A stretch of 64,000 bases of DNA from Legionella santicrucis (GCF_001468135.1 NZ_LNYU01000091.1:704639-768638), one strand, 5' to 3'; shown: positions 26,769 to 36,379, numbered from the stretch's first letter. Notes: generated by a model from the sequence alone, not told the origin. Numbers and translations: made by a program.

Positions 26769-28997
26769 ATGGATAAGATTGCAAATCCTATAAAAAACCC
26801 ATTGTCTGCAGCAAATACGTGGCGAATGCTGATAGATGGACATCTACAAACTGATAAGCATGAATATGGTTTTTGGAACTATGAAAATAGAGAACCAGGT
26901 TCGGTTAAAGGACTATTATTCGCATGGCAACATGTAAATAATACATTAGGAACACCACTTAATCTCAATTTCTTCAGGACATTGCACAAATTATGCATGG
27001 ATAATACACAATTCGATGATGTCCAAATCACTCGCTGGGATTATCAAGTACCAGGTGAAGTTCGAAAAATTAACTTGGATACTTGTGGTATCAATGCTAA
27101 ATACCTTAATGAGAAACGTATTGCCCGAATTCAGGCGTTAGGAAAAAAGCTTAAATGTAAACCCATCCAAAAAGAAGGAAATGTCGTTTCCCTTCCCGCA
27201 TCGAATGTTAATGGCCTAGAAGACCGAATGGAGCAGTTAATTGCTGAATTTAATAGCCGACTTTCTGAAGAGGTGGATAAAGAGAAAAAACTCAAATTAA
27301 TCGCTGATTTCATGCAGCGTCTAGAAATGATGCATTTCTTTAGAGATGGTAATCTAAGAATTCACATGATGATTTTAAATAAATTGTTAATTGAGAATGA
27401 ACTCCCTCCTTGCATTATAGATGATCCTTTTAAAATTAATTATTTGACATTAGAAGAATTAACAGAAGAAATAAAAAAATGGCAAACCCTTTATCGCGTT
27501 ACTCAGGAAACTGGTACTTATCCCCAAGGGATGACTTTGATTCAAATTATTAAAGAAAAACCATATACCTTACATTGGCTAGCAACATGTGGTGATGTAA
27601 CCATGTTTGCAGAAGTATTAGCTCTATATAAAAAAGCAAGCTTAGATATTGATACACCTGATGCGCAAGGCAATACGCCTCTTATCATCGCCAGTTATTT
27701 TGGTTACATAGACATAGTAAAACTTTTGATTGAGAATCAAGCAGACTCATCGTATCAAGGAGAATTGGGTTTAAGTGCATATGATTGGGCGCAAATAACT
27801 AATAATCAGTTTATTTTAGACATAATGCCTCAACCAGATACTCCTATCAAAAACGATTCACTGCCGAGTGGTTTAATTCCATCTTTTTTTATACCCAAAA
27901 CGCAGCATCAAATAGCTGTACGATTTATTAATTCTCGTTTAAAAGAAATGTCTTCAACCAATAACATGGTTCCAATTAATGATTTATTCAAGTGTTGGAC
28001 TAAACTCTTTGAAATCCCTAAAGAATATGTAACCTATAATAAAGAAAGAATCAGAGATAAAATTTTGCTAAAAATCAAAGAATGTATCGATAATCCTCTT
28101 GAATATTATCGCTGTGTGAAGCAAAGCAGTAAATTTAGTAATTTTCAAACCTTACCGAACGACCTTATCTCAGAAAGAGAATATCTTAAACTATCGTTAT
28201 ATAGTGAAGATCTTGAAAATGGCACTATTAATTGTGACATAATGATAGCAACCGCAAGACAATTATATTCAATTGAAAGTCACGAGGACAAATCCATTCT
28301 AAAAATACTTTCCCAGGAACATCCCTTGTTATTCGCGCTTTCAATCATCACTTATTGTGGAGGTATTTTCCCAAAGCCTGCAACAGATTGCTTTGATGTA
28401 GAAGACTTTAAAAATGCGCTCATATTACTTTGCGATAACCAGTATAAAGACTTATTTACCCTTTCCCATTTAATTAAGTTTTGCAAAATTCTTCAGAAAA
28501 ATAAACTGGAACAGCATTTAAATGAAGATATAAGGGTACAAGAAAAAATAATTGAAACCCTGATAAGCTCTTATTATGTAAGCCAATTTTCTCGGTTAGA
28601 GGATCTTGTTGTATTAAAAGCTGTTTTTCCAATATGCGCAAATAAATTATTAATCGAAATAACGAATAATCCCTCCTGTAATAAACTCTTCACTACGACT
28701 TATAATATTCAAACATTAGCTGAAATATTCAATACAGCGGAGCAAAAAGAAGTTATATTCAATAAATTGATAAAAAATAAATCAATCCTGGATAAACTAT
28801 TCTCCGATAATTCGTATTTTGAAGAAATAACCAAAATCTTTTCACCTCTTGTTGATGTAGAAAGAATTCTTAAACGACATCGTGAGAGCGAACTAAAAGT
28901 TTCTTCTTCGATTCTTGGGTTCTTTAATCAAGATGACTTAGAACGAAATGGTAAAAGGCAGAAATTCAGTTTTGTCAGTTCCTGTAGCCCTATCTAA
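26769..28997 (+). CDS. Fic-domain and ankyrin-repeat protein, candidate type IV effector
   Basis: From ATG 26769 the protein has 742 residues. Residues about 150-225 form a Fic-like core, with HFFRDGNLRIH at 189-199 matching HxFx(D/E)GNxxR, followed by LNKLLIENELPPCIIDD as in other Fic proteins. The usual second glycine of GNGR is Leu. At about 280-335 ankyrin repeats follow (TPDAQGNTPLIIASYFGYIDIVKLLIENQA). The C-terminal 400 residues are helical and unrecognised. Fic enzymes attach AMP or phosphocholine to targets; the Legionella effector AnkX joins Fic and ankyrin in a similar way, but I do not claim orthology. The PmrA-like box supports co-regulation with Dot/Icm effectors. Confidence 0.75.
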   Translation: MDKIANPIKNPLSAANTWRMLIDGHLQTDKHEYGFWNYENREPGSVKGLLFAWQHVNNTLGTPLNLNFFRTLHKLCMDNTQFDDVQITRWDYQVPGEVRKINLDTCGINAKYLNEKRIARIQALGKKLKCKPIQKEGNVVSLPASNVNGLEDRMEQLIAEFNSRLSEEVDKEKKLKLIADFMQRLEMMHFFRDGNLRIHMMILNKLLIENELPPCIIDDPFKINYLTLEELTEEIKKWQTLYRVTQETGTYPQGMTLIQIIKEKPYTLHWLATCGDVTMFAEVLALYKKASLDIDTPDAQGNTPLIIASYFGYIDIVKLLIENQADSSYQGELGLSAYDWAQITNNQFILDIMPQPDTPIKNDSLPSGLIPSFFIPKTQHQIAVRFINSRLKEMSSTNNMVPINDLFKCWTKLFEIPKEYVTYNKERIRDKILLKIKECIDNPLEYYRCVKQSSKFSNFQTLPNDLISEREYLKLSLYSEDLENGTINCDIMIATARQLYSIESHEDKSILKILSQEHPLLFALSIITYCGGIFPKPATDCFDVEDFKNALILLCDNQYKDLFTLSHLIKFCKILQKNKLEQHLNEDIRVQEKIIETLISSYYVSQFSRLEDLVVLKAVFPICANKLLIEITNNPSCNKLFTTTYNIQTLAEIFNTAEQKEVIFNKLIKNKSILDKLFSDNSYFEEITKIFSPLVDVERILKRHRESELKVSSSILGFFNQDDLERNGKRQKFSFVSSCSPI

Positions 28998-29295
28998 TTC
29001 AGTGAGCAGTATTTTGGCAAAGAAAGTTTGGGGAGCATTGTATTTATTCATTACAACTCCTTAGCCTTATTTAAGCATCCGTCTCACTCTAAAGATGTGC
29101 GAAAGAATTATTGTCTCAAAATTATTATCTTCTATAATCCAGATGGCATTAGCTACAAGAATCATGTAGCTTTTTCAAATAAAGTTTATATTGAACATAA
29201 TGGAACAAAAAAGATGTACTTCTGTACTCTACTTAGAGGCGATCTGAAGTGTATTCTTTATATCATGACTCAATTTTTTCAAGAATAATAATTAA

Positions 29296-29937
29296 TTACC
29301 TCAATCGATCTGCCACATAACGACTAATCAGTTGGCCAATAATGATTGCTAAATAACTTTGGCCTGTAAAGGACTCCAGCCATACAAAAGTTTGAGCGAT
29401 CGGTTTGAGTGGAATAATTTCACCAAATCCTACGGTGGTTAAGGTAATAAATGAAAAATAAATTGCTTGTATTTCATCCATTGTTTGTAACCCCGCGAAA
29501 GAAGAGGGATTGACTAATTCAATCAATAAATAAATGTAGGCAAAAATAAAACCAATAAACAAATAAGCAGACAAAGAACCAAATAAAGTAGTTATACTAA
29601 TTGTTTGATCTTGCAAAGTGAAACAGAGGCAAAAGTAGGTCATTAGAATTAAGAAAATGATAACAGTGAATAATCTTATTACATTTAGAGCTGTTTCATT
29701 AAAAAAGAAGTACTGCAGTATTAATAAAGTAATCTTCAGCAAAACAAGAGCTGTAATAAATAACAGCACATGTTTATTCTGCCCAATGATCAATAAGCTT
29801 GATGCTGTAAGAAGTCCGAAAACAACATCTGTTCGATCGGTCCACCCAAGTTCAGCATAGACTGCTTTAAAGAGACAAAATGCAATCAGAATGATAAATA
29901 AAGCTAGAAATCGATAACGAGAGATCAACTTAACCAT
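29296..29937 (-). CDS. Potassium-channel-like ion channel
   Basis: ATG 29937 has AAGGA five bases before it, giving 213 residues; an upstream in-frame start lacks this. Several N-terminal hydrophobic helices are followed by the pore segment TLTTVGFGEIIPLKP. TVGFG is the K-selectivity filter in one of its normal forms, and a final helix (SYLAIIIGQLISRYVADRL) is cytoplasmic-facing. It thus looks like a small inner-membrane ion channel without a regulatory domain. Minor variations in the filter leave selectivity uncertain. Confidence 0.82.
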   Translation of the reverse strand: MVKLISRYRFLALFIILIAFCLFKAVYAELGWTDRTDVVFGLLTASSLLIIGQNKHVLLFITALVLLKITLLILQYFFFNETALNVIRLFTVIIFLILMTYFCLCFTLQDQTISITTLFGSLSAYLFIGFIFAYIYLLIELVNPSSFAGLQTMDEIQAIYFSFITLTTVGFGEIIPLKPIAQTFVWLESFTGQSYLAIIIGQLISRYVADRLR

Positions 29938-30097
29938 ATTATTCCTTGGTGAAATAAGTCTTTTTAATAACACCCAGTACTAATGAAACAATATTTCATC
30001 ACAGCTTCAATTATTGCATAAATAAAACTGGCATAAAATAAGTGGAGACTAGAGCCCCATTGAAGTAATCTGGTTCTTCATTTTTTAACTTGCAGGT

Positions 30098-30125
30098 GTG
30101 AACCAACGGATCATTACTACGATCC
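30098..30125. repeat. Inverted repeat between the ion-channel and repeat-protein genes
   Basis: ACGGATC and GATCCGT arms of seven bases with a loop of eight. No T-run follows on the minus strand, so a terminator role for the gene ending at 30164 is unproven. Confidence 0.4.
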
Positions 30126-30163
30126 GTTCGGCTTCGTGAAGGCGTTGTGAGCGATACTAATAG

Positions 30164-30748
30164 TTACACCAAACATTGGTTATTAGCAAAATTTTCCGCT
30201 TCAGATCGGGTTTTATTCATACCGCCACTTGAATAGGCAAAAGTATAGCTATCAATATAACATTGCAATGAATTTTTTATGTAAAATTTTGATGCTTCAT
30301 AATCACTAATCTTCGCAGCAGTTTTCTTTGCTTCTGACCTGGTTTTATCCATACCAGTGCTTGCATAAGCAAAGGTATAAGCTGGTTTAAACACTTTAAA
30401 GTAAGCTGCTGGACAATATTGATTTGTAATTAGCGTAGCAAATTTTTCTGCATCGGAGGCTGTATCATTAAGTCCACTAGAACTATAAGCCCATTTATAA
30501 GCCTCTTGAAATACTTCAGTTTTCTTGCCACACATAGTCTCACTAGGTGGGCTTATGACAGAGTCAATTTGATTGGCTAGTTCCCCTGCCATTTTTAATT
30601 GTTCGGCACTTAATGAATACTCAATGTAATAAACTTTTTCTGCAAGCCTGTACAATGTATCATATAAACTAGGATTGCTCGTCGATGCTATGGCTGTCAT
30701 AGATAAGGAGCAAAGCACTATTGATACTGATTTATTGATAATTTTCAT
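30164..30748 (-). CDS. Exported protein with three internal repeats (194 aa)
   Basis: A signal peptide (KSVSIVLCSLSMTAIAS) is followed by a short linker and three tandem repeats of about 40-48 residues. Their shared core is AYxFAYSSxGMxKTRSEAxxFA: KWAYSSSGLNDTASDAEKFA, TFAYASTGMDKTRSEAKKTA and TFAYSSGGMNKTRSEAENFA. Cysteines at fixed points suggest disulphide-bonded helical modules. The function is unknown. It is transcribed with a GGAAG ribosome-binding site before ATG 30748. It is followed upstream on the same strand by a cytochrome gene at a distance of about 65 bases, so the two may be co-transcribed. Confidence 0.7.
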   Translation of the reverse strand: MKIINKSVSIVLCSLSMTAIASTSNPSLYDTLYRLAEKVYYIEYSLSAEQLKMAGELANQIDSVISPPSETMCGKKTEVFQEAYKWAYSSSGLNDTASDAEKFATLITNQYCPAAYFKVFKPAYTFAYASTGMDKTRSEAKKTAAKISDYEASKFYIKNSLQCYIDSYTFAYSSGGMNKTRSEAENFANNQCLV

Positions 30749-30813
30749 TATTTCAACTTCCGTTTAGTATGGACGGTGCATTTTAGTATGAACATACAAT
30801 TTAGCCAAGTTTG

Positions 30814-31650
30814 TCACTTGTTAACTTTATTAATAAATTTGAAATAACAAATTAGATCATCCAAATCTTTATCATGTAATCCAACATAACTCGAACCACT
30901 CATTCGACCATTAGGAATTTTCCTTACTGATTGAGGATCTCGTACAAACTGCTTAAACTGTTTGATGTCCGGATAATAATCAAATGGATTTTTAGGCCAC
31001 ATCAAGTCGGGCCCTATACTTGCCTTTCCTTGATAATTTATAGTATGGCAAGAAGAGCAATGACTCACATAGATTTTATAGCCATTTAAAATTTGATTTT
31101 TTCGAGATGCAGGGAGATTCTTTGGAGCAGGTATCACTCCAGTGATTGAAGTATGTTCGATTATTTTAGTAACACTCCAGGCCCAATATTCATCTGAAAT
31201 ATAAGAGCGCTCTGGGTTTGTCCATATAAGAGCATAAGGCCCTGCTGTGGTATTAGTATAATTATCTAGAATTGGCCATTTATTTTTTGGCTCAATGACC
31301 AAATAAGCTATAGATGCCGTTTCATTGCAGTTTAATACATAGTGTGCAGGAATTAATACCGAAAAATTATCTTCAGCGATAAACTCAAGAATGCTGTTTG
31401 GTTTAATGGAATAGTTCTTCAATAAATTACATAATCTAATACCCTCATAATCCATTAATCTCTTAGGATAAGCCCGACTGTAATCCATACTTATTGCCTC
31501 TAATTTCATATGAATCAAAGCAGATCTTGAAAATGATGTTGTCCCTATATGGGAAATTAGCGTTAAGGGTTTGCTATCTGGTGTACTAAAGGCATTTTGA
31601 CTTTCTAGACTTGAAAGTAAGATGATCATCAATAAACAAAACATATTCAT
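30814..31650 (-). CDS. Exported c-type cytochrome with an N-terminal molybdopterin-binding-like domain
   Basis: A signal peptide (FCLLMIILLSSLESQNAFS) leads to a region of about 150 residues (YEGIRLCNLLKNY, then FSVLIPAHYVLNC) that resembles the substrate-side part of oxidoreductase molybdopterin-binding domains, but with no visible cofactor-binding cysteine set. The C-terminal domain has the haem site CSSCH at about residue 200 and a probable axial Met in GRMSG. So it is a periplasmic electron carrier attached to a modified accessory domain. Its redox partner is not in the window. Confidence 0.78.
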   Translation of the reverse strand: MNMFCLLMIILLSSLESQNAFSTPDSKPLTLISHIGTTSFSRSALIHMKLEAISMDYSRAYPKRLMDYEGIRLCNLLKNYSIKPNSILEFIAEDNFSVLIPAHYVLNCNETASIAYLVIEPKNKWPILDNYTNTTAGPYALIWTNPERSYISDEYWAWSVTKIIEHTSITGVIPAPKNLPASRKNQILNGYKIYVSHCSSCHTINYQGKASIGPDLMWPKNPFDYYPDIKQFKQFVRDPQSVRKIPNGRMSGSSYVGLHDKDLDDLICYFKFINKVNK

Positions 31651-31738
31651 TTAATTAACTCTCAAAACAATCTGAATGAATGTCAGTGGAGAGTAATTGA
31701 ATTAGAACAATCTTATTACCGTATAAATACGGTAGTGT

Positions 31739-32467
31739 TTAAATGAGATTAAAATCTTTTTTGCTCAGAAAACTGGGAGGAATAGATCTTAAATAGCCAC
31801 TGTTTATCGCAAGACATATTAATTCTGCTTTGGAGATACACCCCATTTTATTTTTAATATTTTCCAGATAAAATTCGACAGTTCTTTTTGATAAATCAAG
31901 TTGTTCTGCTATTTGTTTTGCAGTCATCGATCTAAGAGTAAAAAATAAACATTCCAATTCTCGATGCGAAAGCTGAAAGGGATTATCTACAGCATCTATA
32001 TAATATTCAAAAGGCTTTTGGTTGTGGCAATTATTTTTTACATCATAAGCAATCAATTGTTTTATAAAATTGGATTGAATTAATGGCATGCAATGGTAAA
32101 GGACTCCAGTAATTGCATTTTCTTTATTCATAAGTGGTTTTTTTATAAGATAATAATAAGAACCATCATACGGTGAGGATGAGCGATGAATGCAATGCAC
32201 TGTTTTACCACTTAAGGCTAAAACATCATTCTTGTGATGAAAATTATAATTTTCTTCAGAATAGTCCAGCAACTCAAAATCACTAAGTCCTTGTATTTGG
32301 TTAGGAAATTTAAACCCCATAAGTGCCGCCAAATTATTATTACAGGTTAAGTACCTTCCTTGAGGATTTTTCATAGCCGCATAACCAGGAATCTGGAGCC
32401 ATAATTGAGAATAATCTTGAAAGTCCATAAAGCTCCCTGGTATTGAATCTACTTCGCTATTAGGCAT
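31739..32467 (-). CDS. PAS-LuxR transcriptional regulator
   Basis: The 242 residues begin with a PAS-like sensor (about 20-130; MKNPQGRYLTCNNNLAALMGF) and end with a LuxR-type helix-turn-helix (about 170-230; LSHRELECLFFTLRSMTAKQIAEQLDLSKRTVEFYLENIKNKMG). No receiver domain or autoinducer-binding fold is present. This layout is common among Legionella transcription factors. The genes next to it face away or in line but are not obviously a regulon, so its targets are unknown. Confidence 0.85.
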   Translation of the reverse strand: MPNSEVDSIPGSFMDFQDYSQLWLQIPGYAAMKNPQGRYLTCNNNLAALMGFKFPNQIQGLSDFELLDYSEENYNFHHKNDVLALSGKTVHCIHRSSSPYDGSYYYLIKKPLMNKENAITGVLYHCMPLIQSNFIKQLIAYDVKNNCHNQKPFEYYIDAVDNPFQLSHRELECLFFTLRSMTAKQIAEQLDLSKRTVEFYLENIKNKMGCISKAELICLAINSGYLRSIPPSFLSKKDFNLI

Positions 32468-32804
32468 TCATTTTTTATGTTTCACCTAAACAATGATCCA
32501 AATCTACCCTGCTTTCTTGTTTATTAATAATATAGTACCTTAAATAAATCAGTTTACCATACTGTTACTTAAACCATTTTAAATAAGAGATACATTTTTT
32601 TAGACAATAAAGTAAGTATCAGCTCATTTGCTCTTGATATACTACTAGCTACATATACACCAACTTAATTAGTAACCGTTCACGACCATTAAATTCTGAT
32701 GAGCTGACAACGCCAATATCAGATCGCAATGACACGCCCCACTTGTCTGATAGTTATTTGACATCAGTTGGTAAAAATGACCCAATAATTTTTACAGACT
32801 GATA

Positions 32805-32969
32805 TAATAAACACTAATATGGGGAACACCTCTCCTCATTTGCGATAATGGGCCCGATCGTCTGTCATTGATTGTTCTCAATCCTTCTTGTAGTGCGGAT
32901 TGGCAATGGTATGTTCAAATGCTCACCATATAAAAAAACCACCTTTAAAACCGCCATGCGGCGGTTTTC
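32805..32969 (+). ncRNA. Candidate small RNA ending in a Rho-independent terminator
   Basis: The 600-base gene-free stretch from 32468 to 33067 holds an orphan terminator, AAAACCGCC-ATGC-GGCGGTTTT at 32947-32968, ending in TTTT. No gene precedes it on the plus strand. A GATATAAT element near 32804 could be its -10. The implied transcript is about 150 bases and contains a weak ATGGT/ACCAT hairpin. The same terminator also works on the minus strand in principle. No known RNA family is recognised. Confidence 0.35.
32947..32969 (+). terminator. Rho-independent terminator
   Basis: Eight to nine perfect pairs (AAAACCGCC / GGCGGTTTT) with a four-base loop and a T-run. It has no protein-coding gene immediately upstream on the plus strand. 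Confidence 0.75.
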
Positions 32970-33067
32970 TTGTTGGGCAATTTGTCTTTGACTAACAGTG
33001 AGCACAAGAATTCGGCAACATTAATGGAGTAAGTGAAAACTTATTATCAAATAAGTCTCTTAATAAA

Positions 33068-33640
33068 CTAATAATTGAATTGAGCTAAAGCCATAATTGC
33101 AGAAGTATCTATAGATGTCGTTCCAATAATAAGGGGGCGTCGTATACTGAAGAAAGCATCAATCCCTAGTGTAGGTCTTTTTTCTTCATTTTCATTCACT
33201 CGCTTAATGTTTACTTCTTGCGTCTCTATAGTTGACATTCCAATGTGCATCATGTTGGTTTTGAAAAAACTATTCCTAGTATTTTTTTCTTGATTGCCAC
33301 TTGTACTTTTAAGTACTTTTTTTTCAGCAACTTGTTTCTGTATCTCTTCCGGAGAAAGATAAAAAGTTGGCTCATTAAGAATTACTTCTCCACTGAGAGT
33401 CTTAGGTTTTCCAGTAAACGCAGCAGCCTCAAGTTCGGAATATCCCTCTTTCTCAACTAATTGCTTCATTTGCTCATTTAGAGCTTTTTTAGATAGACTA
33501 GCACTCTGACCAACTTTAAGATGTTTTTCGCTAATTTTCCCTTCACTTTGGTTGTCATTCCAAGAAACTGTTTTCTTTTTTTTGGTTGCCGTAGGGACAA
33601 TAGTATTTTCTTGTTGAATAAGCACTTCTTCGGTAATCAT
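33068..33640 (-). CDS. Hypothetical soluble protein (190 aa)
   Basis: The start is ATG 33640 with a GAGG site. The protein is polar, Lys/Glu-rich and likely largely disordered in its first half (TKKKKTVSWNDNQSEGK), and it has no membrane segment or known motif. KKTVSWND resembles eukaryotic phosphatase-1 docking sequences of the KVxW/F kind, but that is weak. It could be an effector or a cytoplasmic accessory protein. Confidence 0.5.
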   Translation of the reverse strand: MITEEVLIQQENTIVPTATKKKKTVSWNDNQSEGKISEKHLKVGQSASLSKKALNEQMKQLVEKEGYSELEAAAFTGKPKTLSGEVILNEPTFYLSPEEIQKQVAEKKVLKSTSGNQEKNTRNSFFKTNMMHIGMSTIETQEVNIKRVNENEEKRPTLGIDAFFSIRRPLIIGTTSIDTSAIMALAQFNY

Positions 33641-33759
33641 AAAAACCTCATATTTAGATCAAAAGTTATGCGATTTTATCAACAAATAATTAAGAAAATA
33701 TGAACAATACAATGTATTACTTCAATTTATATGTCCTATCAAAATGTTTTGATAACTTA

Positions 33760-34065
33760 TCAACTATTCTTGAGAGAAAAACCAGTCGCTGCTGCATCAA
33801 GTAAATTGGGATTATGAACTAGTTTATCTTTATCAATACGCGATAATTTTTTGATGTAGCGCTCTACTTTCATTGCTTTTAATTTACCTTCTGTGATTTC
33901 CCAAGACTGAGCAATTTTTATTGGCTTAAAACTACGGGTGTACTTACATCCCCCTGTCCCTTTAACATGAGATTGGTAGCGCTTTTCAAGATTATTAGTA
34001 TAACCCGTATAATAAGTATTATTTTCACAAAGCAACATGTATACCCAATAAGATGAATCACCCAC
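33760..34065 (-). CDS. GIY-YIG nuclease superfamily protein (UPF0213-like)
   Basis: The 101 residues form a minimal GIY-YIG domain: the first strand WVYMLLCENNTYYTGYTNNLEKRYQSH has the VY and YTG elements and the following Arg. A Glu (WEITEGKLKAMKVE) lies further on. It is a stand-alone domain, as in YhbQ-like proteins, which are distinct from homing endonucleases. It probably acts on damaged or branched DNA, though cellular roles of this family are poorly known. Confidence 0.85.
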   Translation of the reverse strand: MGDSSYWVYMLLCENNTYYTGYTNNLEKRYQSHVKGTGGCKYTRSFKPIKIAQSWEITEGKLKAMKVERYIKKLSRIDKDKLVHNPNLLDAAATGFSLKNS

Positions 34066-34179
34066 CTTTAATACTCCTTTTGCAAATAGTTAAGATTTGA
34101 TAAATAAAAATAAAATACACATTTCCATTATTTTAATGTATGGTTATTCACTACAATATTTATTACTCGGTTGCAATCA

Positions 34180-34779
34180 ATGACCATCTATTTTTTGTTT
34201 GGTAAAACTGGTTCAGGGAAAAGTTACATCGGAAAGCTACTCGAGCAACGAAACATCATCCATGTCGATGGCGATAAGCATATCACGCCAAGGATGCTAG
34301 ACTGTTTAATCGAAGATGAACAAATGACCCCAGAAATGATTGATGAATTTGTCAATGTTTTGATTGATGTTATCAAAACACAAAAAGAAAAAACTCCGAA
34401 GCAGAGTTTTGTTATCTCACAAGCCATGTATCTCGATAAATACCGACTTAAGTTATTAAATGCGATACCCGAGCTTAAATTTGTAATGATTGATGTCCCA
34501 CCAAGACTTCGAGAAAGCCTCATCACCAGCCGCTTTCAAAATAAAGAAAGCAAAGTAAGTCCGCAATATGCTAAAGAGATGGATAAATTTTTTGAGAACC
34601 CATCCCATGAAATAATACTATTTGAAAACAATCAAAAAACAGATGAAACTCTTATAGAACAAATCCATGAAAAAATGCCAGCTCTTTTTAACATAGTAAC
34701 AAAAGAAGAATTTAGTGCCTCGTTGAAAATTTCGATTGATTCCGAAAATTATCCTGCCCCGATGTACTTTTCCAAATAA
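34180..34779 (+). CDS. P-loop nucleotide kinase-like protein
   Basis: ATG 34180 begins MTIYFLFGKTGSGKSYIGKLLE. GKTGSGKS is a Walker A near the very start, with strand order like that of shikimate or gluconate kinases. HVDGDKHIT supplies an aspartate at the end of the second strand. No lid or substrate pocket can be read with confidence, so the substrate is unknown. About 200 residues without membrane parts. Confidence 0.75.
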   Translation: MTIYFLFGKTGSGKSYIGKLLEQRNIIHVDGDKHITPRMLDCLIEDEQMTPEMIDEFVNVLIDVIKTQKEKTPKQSFVISQAMYLDKYRLKLLNAIPELKFVMIDVPPRLRESLITSRFQNKESKVSPQYAKEMDKFFENPSHEIILFENNQKTDETLIEQIHEKMPALFNIVTKEEFSASLKISIDSENYPAPMYFSK

Positions 34780-34981
34780 TCGCTAAACACCTGATTCAAT
34801 TGATTGATTTAATTCTCTTTCTTCTCGGAAATCGAGTGATTGAGATACACTTTGAATTTGTTTACACATAGTTTATCTATATAATCCTAAATTTAACAGT
34901 TGAATCTATTATGAGATGCGACTGTCACGTTTAGGATAATTGGTCACAATACCTAGAATCGTTATTACAAGGAATAATGCA

Positions 34982-35566
34982 ATGATAAAAAAAATAAGTC
35001 TCATCGTATTAGGCTTTATTTTAGTTGCTTGTACTCGGAGCAAAGAACCCCAGTATTATTTATTACATCCTATTGCTATGCCAAATAAACAGAGTAATCA
35101 CTATAATAACTTACAATTGGGCATTGATGACATTACCATTCCTGCCTATCTTGAAAAACCGCAAGTCATGCTCTCCTACTCCCCAAACCGGGTCGAATTA
35201 GAAGAATACCATCAATGGGCTCAAGCCCTGGATAAAAATATAAAAAGCGTCATTTCAACCAATTTAGCCAGTTTATTACCCGGCGCCATCGTCGAAAGTT
35301 CTCCATGGAATGTTAAATTCAAACCAGACTATCAATTACAAATTGATATTGAACAATTTACTATCGATATGCAAGGTAATAGTATATTGCGTGCTGAATT
35401 CATTCTTTATAACGAAAATAATATTGTTAAGAAAAAAGACTTTTATTATCGATTAAAAGTTCACAACATCACGATAGAAAATCTTATTGCCAGTATGAAT
35501 AACAACTTGACGCATTTAACTCAAGACATTGCTAAAACTATTCGTTCTTTTCATGATAAGTCATGA
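34982..35566 (+). CDS. PqiC/YmbA-type outer-membrane lipoprotein
   Basis: ATG 34982 follows AAGGA. The lipobox is LVAC with the modified Cys17. The remainder matches the ABC-type transport auxiliary lipoprotein family (YYLLHPI near the start, GIDDITIPAYLEKPQVML, later FKPDYQLQIDIEQF). PqiC partners MCE proteins in moving lipids across the envelope, and two MCE-type genes end nearby on the opposite strand. It is thus convergent with its likely partners rather than in their operon. Confidence 0.82.
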   Translation: MIKKISLIVLGFILVACTRSKEPQYYLLHPIAMPNKQSNHYNNLQLGIDDITIPAYLEKPQVMLSYSPNRVELEEYHQWAQALDKNIKSVISTNLASLLPGAIVESSPWNVKFKPDYQLQIDIEQFTIDMQGNSILRAEFILYNENNIVKKKDFYYRLKVHNITIENLIASMNNNLTHLTQDIAKTIRSFHDKS

Positions 35567-35619
35567 CATTAGCCTTATGAAGAGTAAGCAAAAATATTGT
35601 CATAACTGCTTTTAATTTT

Positions 35620-36372
35620 TCATGATTTACCCCGTAATAAAGATTCGGGATGCCGTGATAAATAATCAGTTAAATTTTCAAATGAATTAGCCGCTTTTGA
35701 AAATTGGGTTAAAGCTTGAGTAAAATAAGCAATAAATGGTGGCGTATTTAGATCTAAATTATTGGCTAATTTTTCAATACTATCAGCCATAGCTCTAGTT
35801 TGCTTAATTACTTGCGCAACTTCCTTGGATTGTAGCAAATCATTAATAGTATTTAACGTTATTTTAACTGATGTTAATGCATCAGAAAAAGACGTTGTTT
35901 TCTTATTTTCTATCGTTGGAAAAATGGGATATCTATTATAAAAACCTTTCTTGGCAGAGGATATTTCTGTAGATTTTGCAGATGGAATTAGAGCAATCTC
36001 TGCGTCTCCGGTCAAAAAATTAGTCTGCATTACTGTAGCTGCATATCCTTTTTTTATTAAAATATCAACGGGATGATATTTTGCTCCAAACGTTCTTGCA
36101 ACGAGAAAATCGACGTAAACGGGTATTTCAACTTCAGTTTTATCTTTATTTTCTGCAATTTCAATGAGCTTTACTTCACCAATTTTAACTCCACGATAAG
36201 TCACTTTTGACGTAATCTTTAAACCTGTTAATGAACCCTGAAAAAACATTACATAAGTATCATGACGTGCCACTAAATATTCTTTATACAAAAATCTGGC
36301 AGTAAAAATCATCAAACAAAGTGCACCGACAACAAAAATACCTACGAATGTATAATATCGTTCTTGATGCAT
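35620..36372 (-). CDS. MCE/MlaD-domain protein
   Basis: One N-terminal membrane helix (YTFVGIFVVGALCLMIFTARF) is followed by a single MCE domain (VMFFQGSLTGLKITSKVTYRGVKIGEVKLIEI and VDFLVARTFG) and a helical tail (TINDLLQSKEVAQVIKQ). MCE proteins form hexameric rings that guide lipids between membranes. It starts seven bases after the stop of the permease gene, so the two are co-translated. Length 250. Confidence 0.88.
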   Translation of the reverse strand: MHQERYYTFVGIFVVGALCLMIFTARFLYKEYLVARHDTYVMFFQGSLTGLKITSKVTYRGVKIGEVKLIEIAENKDKTEVEIPVYVDFLVARTFGAKYHPVDILIKKGYAATVMQTNFLTGDAEIALIPSAKSTEISSAKKGFYNRYPIFPTIENKKTTSFSDALTSVKITLNTINDLLQSKEVAQVIKQTRAMADSIEKLANNLDLNTPPFIAYFTQALTQFSKAANSFENLTDYLSRHPESLLRGKS

Positions 36373-36379
36373 AACTGTC

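Noticed and set aside
29028..29288. 86-codon plus-strand frame after the Fic/ankyrin gene
   Set aside because: It starts at TTG without a convincing ribosome-binding site and its translation has no recognisable pattern, so I treat it as chance.
32717..32752. Seven-base inverted repeat TATCAGA/TCTGATA
   Set aside because: It is short and has a 22-base loop; no gene or promoter context supports an operator.
33760..34065. Homing endonuclease or intron marker (GIY-YIG)
   Set aside because: The protein is the stand-alone 100-residue UPF0213 type, with no intron or DNA-binding extension.
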